Below, one piece after another: positions 41,884-48,892 of a stretch of DNA of 64,000 nucleotides. The position numbers and the translations under genes were made by a program. Below the pieces are notes generated by a model that had not been told where the DNA came from, did not search any database, and saw only the letters and a list, made by a program, of their open reading frames with translations. The DNA is taken from assembly GCA_022846095.1 (NCBI GenBank), contig AP025583.1:372001-436000 (forward strand), given 5' to 3'. The stretch comes from Oscillospiraceae bacterium (GTDB lineage Bacteria > Bacillota > Clostridia > Oscillospirales > Oscillospiraceae). The stretch's first letter is position 1, and the number at the start of each line of letters is the position of its first letter.

Positions 41884-43803
41884 ATGGCAAAGAAACAGTT
41901 CAAAGCCGAATCCAAGCGCCTGCTGGACCTGATGATCAACTCCATCTACACCCACAAGGAGATCTTCCTCCGGGAGCTGGTGTCCAACGCCAGCGACGCG
42001 GTGGACAAGCTGGCCTACAAGTCCCTGACCGACGACAAGGTGGGCCTGAACCGCTCGGACTTCCAGATTGTCATCGTTCCGGACAAGCAGGCGCGCACCC
42101 TCACCATCTCCGACAACGGCATCGGCATGACGAGGGACGAGCTGGAGCAGAACCTGGGCACCATTGCCCGCAGCGGCTCCCTCCAGTTCAAGCAGGACAT
42201 GGAGGCCCAGGGCGGCGAGCAGTCCGACGTGGACATCATCGGCCAGTTCGGCGTGGGCTTCTACTCCGCCTTCATGGTGGCCGACTCGGTCACCGTCACC
42301 TCCCGGGCCTACGGCGCGGAGGAGGCGTGGTGCTGGGAGTCCTCCGGCGCGGACGGCTACACCCTCACCCAGTGCGAGAAGGAGCGCCCGGGCACCGACG
42401 TGGTGCTCCACATCAAGCAGGACGGGGAAGAGGAGAACTTCGGCCAGTACCTGGAGCAGTACCGCCTGAGCGAGCTTATCAAGAAGTACTCCGACTACGT
42501 CCACTACCCCATCCGCATGGAGATGACCCGCTCCCGCCAGAAGGAGCGCCCCGCCGACGCCGGGGAGGACTACAAGCCCGAGTGGGAGGAGTACACCGAG
42601 TGGGAGACCCTCAACTCCATGGTGCCCCTTTGGCAGCGCAGCAAGAGCGAGGTCAAGAGCGAGGAGTACAACGAGTTCTATAAGGAGAAGTACGGCGACT
42701 GGGAGGACCCCCTGGCGGTGGTGCACGTGGCGGCCGAGGGCCAGGTGGAGTACAAGGCCATGCTCTATATCCCCGCCCACGCCCCCTTCGACTTCTACAC
42801 CCGGGAGTACGAGAAGGGCTTGCAGCTCTACTCCTCCGGCGTGCTGATCATGGATAAGTGCGCCGACCTGCTGCCCGACCACTTCCGCTTCGTCAAGGGC
42901 GTGGTGGACAGCCAGGACTTCTCCCTGAACATCTCCCGCGAGATGCTCCAGCACACCCGGCAGCTCAAGGTCATCGCCGCCAACCTGGAGAAGAAGATCA
43001 AGTCCGAGCTGATGAAGCTCCAGAAGGACGAGCGGGAGAAGTACGAGAAATTCTGGAAGGCCTTCGGCACCCAGCTCAAGTACGGCGTCATGGGGGACTA
43101 CGGCGCCCATAAGGAGCTGCTGAAGGACCTGCTGCTCTTCTGGTCCTCCAAGGAGGGCAAGCTGGTCACCCTGGCCGAGTACCGCGCCCGCATGGCCGAG
43201 GATCAGCAGTTCATCTACTTCGCCTGCGGCGACAGCGTGGACCGGATCGCCAAGCTGCCCCAGGTGGAGCGCATCCTGGACAAGGGCTACGAGATCCTCT
43301 ATCTCACCGAGGAGCCCGACGAGTTCATCATGGACACCCTGGGGGCCTTTGAGGAGAAGAGCTTTAAGTCGGTCAACGACGCCGACGCCCTGCCCGAGAC
43401 CGAGGAGGAGAAGGCCCAGGCCGAGAAGAAGGCCGAGGAGAACAAGGACGTGCTGGACTTCGTGAAGCAGGCCCTGGGGGACAAGATTAAGGAGGCCCGT
43501 ATCTCCAAGATCCTCAAGTCGGGCGCGGTGTGCATGACGGCGGACGGCCCCGTCTCCCTGGAGATGGAGAAGTACTTCCGCCGGGTGGACCCGGAGCAGG
43601 CCAATACCATGCAGGTGCAGCGGGTACTGGAGCTCAACCCCGACTCCGGGGCCTTCGCCGCCCTGCGGGAGGCCGTGGACGCCGACCCGGAGCGGGCCAA
43701 AAAGTACGCCGAGCTGCTCTACTGCCAGGCCCTGCTGATCGCCGGGCTGCCCCTGGAGGACCCCGCCGCCTACTCCGAGCTGGTTTGCAGCCTGATGGAC
43801 TGA
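41884..43803 (+). CDS. htpG: Molecular chaperone HtpG (Hsp90)
   Basis: The 639-residue ATP-dependent chaperone has an N-terminal GHKL ATPase domain with FLRELVSNASDAVDKL, TISDNGIGMTRDEL and GQFGVGFYSAFMV, followed by middle and C-terminal dimerisation domains. Length is normal. GGAGG precedes the ATG at 41884; an upstream in-frame ATG lies inside the CIRCE operator. The gene is predicted to be repressed by HrcA. Its last 40 bp recur 150 bp downstream. Confidence 0.97.
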   Translation: MAKKQFKAESKRLLDLMINSIYTHKEIFLRELVSNASDAVDKLAYKSLTDDKVGLNRSDFQIVIVPDKQARTLTISDNGIGMTRDELEQNLGTIARSGSLQFKQDMEAQGGEQSDVDIIGQFGVGFYSAFMVADSVTVTSRAYGAEEAWCWESSGADGYTLTQCEKERPGTDVVLHIKQDGEEENFGQYLEQYRLSELIKKYSDYVHYPIRMEMTRSRQKERPADAGEDYKPEWEEYTEWETLNSMVPLWQRSKSEVKSEEYNEFYKEKYGDWEDPLAVVHVAAEGQVEYKAMLYIPAHAPFDFYTREYEKGLQLYSSGVLIMDKCADLLPDHFRFVKGVVDSQDFSLNISREMLQHTRQLKVIAANLEKKIKSELMKLQKDEREKYEKFWKAFGTQLKYGVMGDYGAHKELLKDLLLFWSSKEGKLVTLAEYRARMAEDQQFIYFACGDSVDRIAKLPQVERILDKGYEILYLTEEPDEFIMDTLGAFEEKSFKSVNDADALPETEEEKAQAEKKAEENKDVLDFVKQALGDKIKEARISKILKSGAVCMTADGPVSLEMEKYFRRVDPEQANTMQVQRVLELNPDSGAFAALREAVDADPERAKKYAELLYCQALLIAGLPLEDPAAYSELVCSLMD

Positions 43804-43947
43804 GGCGGGGGCCTCTCCGCCGCGTGTGCGGCGAAGGCCGGGGGAATTCACTTCACCCGGCCGTAAAATAAAATAAAGGGGCCCCGCGCCATAGCATGGC
43901 GTGGGGCGGACCCCGCCGCCTACTCCGAGCTGGTTTGCAGCCTGATG
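43758..43947 (+). repeat. 40-bp direct duplication of the htpG 3' end
   Basis: Bases 43758-43797 (coding for the last residues of HtpG) reappear identically at 43908-43947, followed by a different sequence and an in-frame TAA. The 110 bp between the copies contain two hairpins (43836-43862 and 43881-43907). Confidence 0.9.
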
Positions 43948-43993
43948 TAATTTAGTTACAAAAAGTTCACTTCCTTTTTACACGGGGTTGTAC

Positions 43994-43999
43994 TATAAT
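43994..43999 (+). promoter_or_regulatory. Possible -10 box for the first HPr-like gene
   Basis: A consensus TATAAT lies 41 bp before the start. No good -35 box is found at normal spacing, which would fit activator dependence. Confidence 0.4.
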
Positions 44000-44039
44000 G
44001 ATTTGTGTGAAAATTCCGTGAAATTGGAGGTACACTCCC

Positions 44040-44255
44040 ATGGTCGTCACAAAGAAGGTCCACTCCGTGGACGCCCTTCAGCGTCTGCAGCAGCTCGCTT
44101 TTTCCGTGCCGGAGGAGGTCACCGTCCGCTCAACCGACGGATCGGTCTCCACGGACGCCAAGTCCCCCATGGGACTGTTTACACTGGACTTCTCCCAGCC
44201 GGTGGAGATTGTCACCGAATCCCCCGTCGTTCTGGCGGAGCTGGAGCACTGGTAA
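44040..44255 (+). CDS. Degenerate HPr-like protein (Crh-like), copy 1
   Basis: The 71-residue protein matches the second half of the HPr fold: TDGSVSTDAKSPMGLFTLDF corresponds to the HPr segment around regulatory Ser46 (KSIMGVMSLG), and PVEIVTES follows as the next strand. The PTS catalytic histidine motif (HARP) is absent. It therefore cannot carry PEP-derived phosphate but keeps the serine that HPr kinase modifies, as in B. subtilis Crh. GGAGG precedes the ATG; an intrinsic terminator follows. Confidence 0.7.
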   Translation: MVVTKKVHSVDALQRLQQLAFSVPEEVTVRSTDGSVSTDAKSPMGLFTLDFSQPVEIVTESPVVLAELEHW

Positions 44256-44263
44256 GGCCGGAT

Positions 44264-44298
44264 GAGGGCCCGCGGCGGACGCCGCGGGCCCTCTTTTT
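44264..44298 (+). terminator. Intrinsic terminator
   Basis: A 13-bp stem (44264-44276 with 44281-44293) with a GGAC loop is followed by T5. Confidence 0.92.
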
Positions 44299-44396
44299 GC
44301 GGTTGAGACGGTGGACGGGAGAGTTTAGGTATAGCTTAAATACATTTTTTGCGCGGACTGGTTTGGGGTTGTTGTATTTGCGGGGCGGACATTGCG

Positions 44397-44453
44397 GTTA
44401 ACGTTCATCTTCCGTTAACATGTCCCCGTTAAAATCGACTGGAAACGTTTCCA
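44397..44453 (+). promoter_or_regulatory. Two palindromic operator-like sites
   Basis: GTTAACG (44397-44403) and CGTTAAC (44413-44419) form a spaced inverted repeat. TGGAAACGTTTCCA (44440-44453) is a perfect 14-bp palindrome of LacI/CcpA-family type, differing from the cre consensus at two symmetrical bases. Both lie upstream of the promoter of the second HPr-like gene. Confidence 0.6.
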
Positions 44454-44483
44454 AACCCACTTTTTCTTTGGCTAGTGTTGCTA

Positions 44484-44512
44484 TTGATAAATCCCCACTC
44501 CTGCGATATACT
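44484..44512 (+). promoter_or_regulatory. Promoter of the second HPr-like gene
   Basis: TTGATA (44484-44489), a 17-base spacer and TATACT (44507-44512) lie 26 bp before the start codon. Confidence 0.8.
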
Positions 44513-44538
44513 TCAAGCTGCCAAAGGAGGTATGACTT

Positions 44539-44790
44539 ATGGTATTTGAGATGAAGTTTGATTCCATCGCTGAGATTGAGGCGCTCCAGCGCCTCGCTGC
44601 CGCGGCTGACCGTCCCGTGCTGCTGTCTTCCGGCGACGGTTCCATTCAGGTGGACGCCCGGTCCTTTATCGGCATGTTCACCCTGGATTTTTCCAAGCCT
44701 GTGAAGGTGAACACCGAGTCCGTCTACGTGATGCGCCGGCTGGAGGCCGGGCTGCGTCAGCGCGAGGAAGCCATGGCCCACGCCCGCTGA
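44539..44790 (+). CDS. Degenerate HPr-like protein (Crh-like), copy 2
   Basis: This 83-residue paralogue of the protein at 44040 has DGSIQVDARSFIGMFTLDFS in place of the HPr Ser46 segment, so the serine is retained, while no HARP-type active-site histidine is present. AAAGGAGG lies 9 bases upstream of the ATG. It precedes a GH94 phosphorylase and a phosphohexomutase, which would fit a regulatory rather than transport role in sugar use. Whether HPr kinase or CcpA recognise it is untested. Confidence 0.72.
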   Translation: MVFEMKFDSIAEIEALQRLAAAADRPVLLSSGDGSIQVDARSFIGMFTLDFSKPVKVNTESVYVMRRLEAGLRQREEAMAHAR

Positions 44791-44802
44791 GGGTGCGCGC
44801 GC

Positions 44803-44840
44803 AAAAGGCCCGCCGGGGGATCCCCCGGCGGGCCTTTTTT
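44803..44840 (+). terminator. Intrinsic terminator
   Basis: An 18-bp palindrome half-site pair (44803-44820 with 44821-44838) ends in a T6 tract. Confidence 0.92.
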
Positions 44841-44914
44841 CGTCCCCGGCGCAGAGCGCAACCAGGGGCAAAAGAGCACAGGCGGAGAACTGTTCAGCCC
44901 AACCCCTCCGGCTT

Positions 44915-44920
44915 TATAAT
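44915..44920 (+). promoter_or_regulatory. -10 box of the GH94 gene
   Basis: TATAAT lies 36 bp before the start. A weak -35 candidate, TGTTCA (44891-44896), sits 18 bp upstream of it. Confidence 0.5.
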
Positions 44921-44956
44921 GTGGGTGTAAAAACGGAAGGGTGGGGGCGTTTGCAG

Positions 44957-47347
44957 ATGCAGTACGGCCATTTTGACAACGAGCGCCGGGAGTACGTCAT
45001 AGACCGGGTGGACGTGCCGGTCTCCTGGACCAACTACCTGGGGGTGGAGGAGCTGTGCGCGGTGGTCAACCAGACCGCCGGGGGCTACCTCTTCTACCAG
45101 AGCCCGGAGTACCACCGCATCACCCGGTTCCGCCCCAACGGGGTGCCTATGGACCGGCCGGGGCACTATATCTATATCAGGGACGACGACACGGGGGAGT
45201 ACTGGTCGGTGTCCTGGCAGCCCTGCGGCGGGGATTTGAAGGACTACCGCTGCCGCCACGGGCTGTCCTACTCGGTGTACGAGTGCGCCAGGAACGGCGT
45301 GGAGGCCGGGCAGACCCTCTTTATCCCCCGGGGGGAGAACGTGGAGCTTTGGGATCTCAAGCTGCGCAACCCCGGCGGGCGGGAGCGGCATTTAAGCGTA
45401 TACTCCTACGCCGAGTTCTCCTTCCACCAGATCCCCATCGACAACCAGAATTTTCAGATGTCCCTCTACTGCGCGGGCAGCGATTACGCGGACGGGATCA
45501 TCGACTACGAGCTGTTTTACGAGCACGCACACCAGTTTATGGCCGCCTCCTTCGACCCAGACGGCTTCGACTGCCTGCGGGACGCCTTCCTGGGCCCCTA
45601 CCGCACCGAGGACAATCCCCTGGCCGTGGAGGAGGGGGCGTGCTGCTCCTCCTCTGAGAAGGGGGGCAACCACTGCGCCGTGCTCATGAAGCGGCTGACC
45701 CTGGCCCCCGGCGAGAGGGCGCGCCTGACCTGGATGCTGGGGGAGGGGGACCGGGCCGAGGGCGCCCGGGTGCGGGAGAAGTACGCCGACCCCGCCGCGG
45801 TGGACGCCGCCCTGGCGGATTTGGCCGACTTCTGGGACGGGAAGCTGCAAAAGCTCCAGGTGCACACCCCCAACCCGGACATGGACACCATGCTCAACAC
45901 CTGGACCCTGTACCAGTCGGAGATCAATGTTATGTTCTCCCGCTTCGCCTCCTTCATCGAGGTGGGCGGGCGCACCGGACTGGGCTACCGGGACACCGCC
46001 CAGGACGCCATGACCATTCCCCACTCCAACCCGGCGGGGTGCAAAAAGCGCATCAAACAGCTCCTCCAGGGGCTGACCAGCGCGGGGTACGGCCTGCACC
46101 TCTTCGACCCGGCCTGGTTCGAGCCCCATGAGAAGCCCCCCTATAAATCCCCCACGGTGATACCCACCCCCGAAAAGGGCAGCTTTGTCCACGGGATCGG
46201 GGACGCCTGCGCCGACGACGCGCTGTGGCTGGTGGCGGCGGTGGCGGAGTACATCCGGGAGACCGGGGAGCTGTCCTTTGCCGACCAGACCGCCCCCTAT
46301 GCCGACGGGGGCGAGGGCACGGTGTACGAGCACCTAAGTAAGATCCTGGACTTCTCCGCCGCCCAGGTGGGGGAGCACGGGGTCTGCAAGGGCCTGCGGG
46401 CCGACTGGAACGACTGCCTGAACCTGGGGGGCGGGGAGAGCGCTATGGTCTCCTTCCTCCACTACTGGGCCCTGGGGCATTTCGTGGATCTGGCCGGGGC
46501 CCTGGGCCGGGACCGGGACGCGGCGTACTACGGCGCCATGCAGAAGGCCGTGGGGGACATCTGCCGCCGGGAGCTGTGGGACGGGGACTGGTACCTGCGG
46601 GGCATCACCGCCGATGGGCGTAAAATCGGCACCCACACCGACGCGGAGGGCCGGGTGCACCTGGAGAGCAACACCTGGGCCGTACTCTCCGGCGCGGCGG
46701 ACGAGGCCAGGGGCCGCTCCGCCATGGACGCGGTGGACGCCAACCTGTACACCGCCTACGGCCTCATGCTCAACGCGCCCTCCTACACCACGCCGGACGA
46801 CGCCATCGGCTTCGTCACCCGGGTCTACCCGGGCGTGAAGGAGAACGGCTCCATCTTCTCCCACCCCAACCCCTGGGCCTGGTGCGCCGAGGCGGTGCTG
46901 GGCCGGGGCGGCCGGGCCATGAAGTACTATAACGCCCTGTGCCCCAGCCGCCAGAACGACCAGATCGAGGTGCGCCAGTCCGAGCCCTACTCCTACTGCC
47001 AGTTCATCATGGGCCGGGACCACAGCGCCTTCGGCCGGGCCCGGCACCCCTTCATGACGGGCTCCGGCGGGTGGAGCTACTTCGCCGCCACCCGGTATAT
47101 CCTGGGCATCCGGCCCCAGTTCGGCGGCCTGCTGGTGGACCCCTGCGTCCCGGCGGACTGGAAGGGGTTCGAGGCCGTCCGGGTCTGGCGGGGGGCCACC
47201 TACCGCATCCGGGTGGAAAATCCGGACGGGGTGGAGAAGGGCGTCACATCGGTCTATTGTAACGGGGCGCGCTGTGAAGACGGCCTGGTCCCGGCGCTGG
47301 GCGCGGGCGGCGCGGCGGAAGTCGTCGTCACCATGGGCCGTCCGTAG
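44957..47347 (+). CDS. GH94 disaccharide phosphorylase (cellobiose phosphorylase-like)
   Basis: This 796-residue cytoplasmic inverting phosphorylase would split a beta-linked disaccharide with phosphate into glucose-1-phosphate and a free sugar. NYLGVEELCAVVNQTAGGYL and RITRFRPNG are N-terminal signatures. The (alpha/alpha)6 barrel shows GGRTGLGYRDTAQD, the catalytic acid region LRADWNDCLN (aspartate near 483) and HPNPWAWCAEA. The length matches cellobiose phosphorylases; chitobiose or laminaribiose specificity cannot be excluded. The ATG at 44957 follows a G-rich ribosome-binding site. A phosphohexomutase gene follows, which would convert its product. Confidence 0.9.
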   Translation: MQYGHFDNERREYVIDRVDVPVSWTNYLGVEELCAVVNQTAGGYLFYQSPEYHRITRFRPNGVPMDRPGHYIYIRDDDTGEYWSVSWQPCGGDLKDYRCRHGLSYSVYECARNGVEAGQTLFIPRGENVELWDLKLRNPGGRERHLSVYSYAEFSFHQIPIDNQNFQMSLYCAGSDYADGIIDYELFYEHAHQFMAASFDPDGFDCLRDAFLGPYRTEDNPLAVEEGACCSSSEKGGNHCAVLMKRLTLAPGERARLTWMLGEGDRAEGARVREKYADPAAVDAALADLADFWDGKLQKLQVHTPNPDMDTMLNTWTLYQSEINVMFSRFASFIEVGGRTGLGYRDTAQDAMTIPHSNPAGCKKRIKQLLQGLTSAGYGLHLFDPAWFEPHEKPPYKSPTVIPTPEKGSFVHGIGDACADDALWLVAAVAEYIRETGELSFADQTAPYADGGEGTVYEHLSKILDFSAAQVGEHGVCKGLRADWNDCLNLGGGESAMVSFLHYWALGHFVDLAGALGRDRDAAYYGAMQKAVGDICRRELWDGDWYLRGITADGRKIGTHTDAEGRVHLESNTWAVLSGAADEARGRSAMDAVDANLYTAYGLMLNAPSYTTPDDAIGFVTRVYPGVKENGSIFSHPNPWAWCAEAVLGRGGRAMKYYNALCPSRQNDQIEVRQSEPYSYCQFIMGRDHSAFGRARHPFMTGSGGWSYFAATRYILGIRPQFGGLLVDPCVPADWKGFEAVRVWRGATYRIRVENPDGVEKGVTSVYCNGARCEDGLVPALGAGGAAEVVVTMGRP

Positions 47348-47370
47348 GGGCTATGCCCACATCGGCCCGC
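47344..47370. repeat. REP-like repeat remnant
   Basis: The stretch beginning GTAGGGGC and ending CATCGGCCCG matches, with a few changes, the reverse complement of 9985-10010. It overlaps the GH94 stop codon. Confidence 0.55.
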
Positions 47371-47392
47371 TTTGGAAAGGGGAATGTCTGTT

Positions 47393-48808
47393 ATGATAAA
47401 ATTTGGTACCGGCGGCTGGCGCGCCATCATCGGCGACGGGTTCACCAAGGCCAACGTGCAGCTGCTCACGGCGGCCCTGGCCCGGAAGCTGAAGGAGGAG
47501 GGGGTGGCCGAGCGGGGCTTCCTCATCGGGTACGACCGGCGCTTCCTGTCCGAGGAGGCGGCCAAGTGGGCCTGCGAGGTGATGGCCGGGGCGGGCGTCC
47601 ACTGCCGCCTGGTGGACCGGGAGGCCCCCACTCCCCTCATTATGTTCTCGGTGAAGTACTACGACCTGGACTACGGCATGGCGGTCACCGCCAGCCACAA
47701 CCCGGCGGTCTATAACGGCATCAAGGTCTTCGTCCGGGGGGGCCGGGACGCCGACGAGCTGGTCACCCAGGACATCGAGCGCCACATCGCCGCCCTGGCG
47801 GGGGAGGAGATCCCCGCCGTCCCCTTTGAGAACGGGGTGCGCATGGGGCTTATCGAGTGCATCGACCCCATGAACCAGTACGTGGACTCCATCATCCGGG
47901 CGATCAATATGGACGCCATCCGCTCCCGGGGGCTGAAGGTGGTGCTGGACCCCATGTACGGCGTGTCCAAGACCGCGCTTCAGACCATCCTGATCACCGC
48001 CCGGTGCGACGTGGACGTGATCCACGAGCGGCGGGACGCCCTCTTCGGCGGCCGCCTGCCCGCGCCCAACGTCAAGACGCTCATCGGCCTGCAAAACTTC
48101 GTGGAGGAGCACCGCTGCGACATCGGTATCGCCACCGACGGCGACGCCGACCGCCTGGGTGTCATCGATGACGAGGGGGAGTTCCTCCACCCCAACAAGA
48201 TCCTGGTGCTGCTGTACTACTACCTGCTCAAGTACAAGGGCTGGCACGGCGCGGCGGTGCGCAACATCGCCACCACCCACCTGCTGGACTGCATCGCGGC
48301 CGACTTCGGCGAGCAGTGCTACGAGGTGCCCGTGGGCTTCAAGCACATCTCGGGCAAGATGCTGGAGACCGGGGCGGTTATCGGCGGCGAGTCCTCCGGC
48401 GGGCTCACCGTCCGGGGCCACATCCAGGGCAAGGACGGCATCTACGCCGCCGCCCTGCTGGTGGAGATGATCGCCACCACCGGGCGCAGGCTCTCCGAGG
48501 TCTACCGGGAGATCACCGACAAATACGGGAAATTTGAGATGGAGGAGCGGGACTACAAGTTCTCCGCCGAAAAGAAGGAGCAGGTCATGCGCACCCTCAT
48601 GGCCGACAAGCTGCTGCCTAAGTTTCCCCGGGAGGTGGAGAAGGTCAGCTATGCCGACGGCTGCAAGGTCTACTTCAAGGACGGCGGGTGGATCATCGGC
48701 CGCTTCTCGGGCACAGAGCCCCTGATCCGCATCTTTGCCGAGGCGGGCACGCTGCGGGAGGCCCGGGAGCTGTGCGACCAGATGGCTGATTTTTTGGAGC
48801 TGGAATAA
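47393..48808 (+). CDS. Phosphoglucomutase/phosphomannomutase family enzyme
   Basis: The 471-residue alpha-D-phosphohexomutase starts IKFGTGGWR and has catalytic serine S101 in TASHNPAVYNG, the Mg2+ loop TDGDADRLG (about 245-253), the sugar loop GGESSGG and the phosphate loop GTEPLIRIF. It interconverts hexose-1- and hexose-6-phosphates. Directly after the GH94 gene (45 bp), it would move glucose-1-phosphate into glycolysis. The ATG at 47393 suits the GGAAAGGGG site best; an ATG three codons earlier is too near it. Confidence 0.93.
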   Translation: MIKFGTGGWRAIIGDGFTKANVQLLTAALARKLKEEGVAERGFLIGYDRRFLSEEAAKWACEVMAGAGVHCRLVDREAPTPLIMFSVKYYDLDYGMAVTASHNPAVYNGIKVFVRGGRDADELVTQDIERHIAALAGEEIPAVPFENGVRMGLIECIDPMNQYVDSIIRAINMDAIRSRGLKVVLDPMYGVSKTALQTILITARCDVDVIHERRDALFGGRLPAPNVKTLIGLQNFVEEHRCDIGIATDGDADRLGVIDDEGEFLHPNKILVLLYYYLLKYKGWHGAAVRNIATTHLLDCIAADFGEQCYEVPVGFKHISGKMLETGAVIGGESSGGLTVRGHIQGKDGIYAAALLVEMIATTGRRLSEVYREITDKYGKFEMEERDYKFSAEKKEQVMRTLMADKLLPKFPREVEKVSYADGCKVYFKDGGWIIGRFSGTEPLIRIFAEAGTLREARELCDQMADFLELE

Positions 48809-48814
48809 CGGGGA

Positions 48815-48851
48815 GGGGCCGTTGCAGATTTTTTCATTCTGCAACGGCCCC
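48815..48851 (+). terminator. Hairpin terminator after the phosphohexomutase gene
   Basis: A perfect 14-bp stem (48815-48828 with 48838-48851) with a T-rich 9-base loop lies between the gene and the old end of the CRISPR array. No T tract follows. Confidence 0.65.
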
Positions 48852-48892
48852 CTGCTGTATGGCGGTGCAACATATCGGACAATACGCTAAGC

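Noticed and set aside
44040-44255. Annotation as a functional PTS phosphocarrier HPr.
   Set aside because: The active-site histidine region is missing, so it cannot accept phosphate from enzyme I.
44398-44871. Open frame of 157 codons on the - strand between the small genes.
   Set aside because: It spans a terminator and promoter of the + strand gene, has no ribosome-binding site and covers the HPr-like gene in antisense.
48809-48892. Possible second leader at the left end of the array.
   Set aside because: Repeats here are the most degenerate, and the region is filled by the terminator of the phosphohexomutase gene; array orientation and cas gene order place the leader at 55.4 kb.
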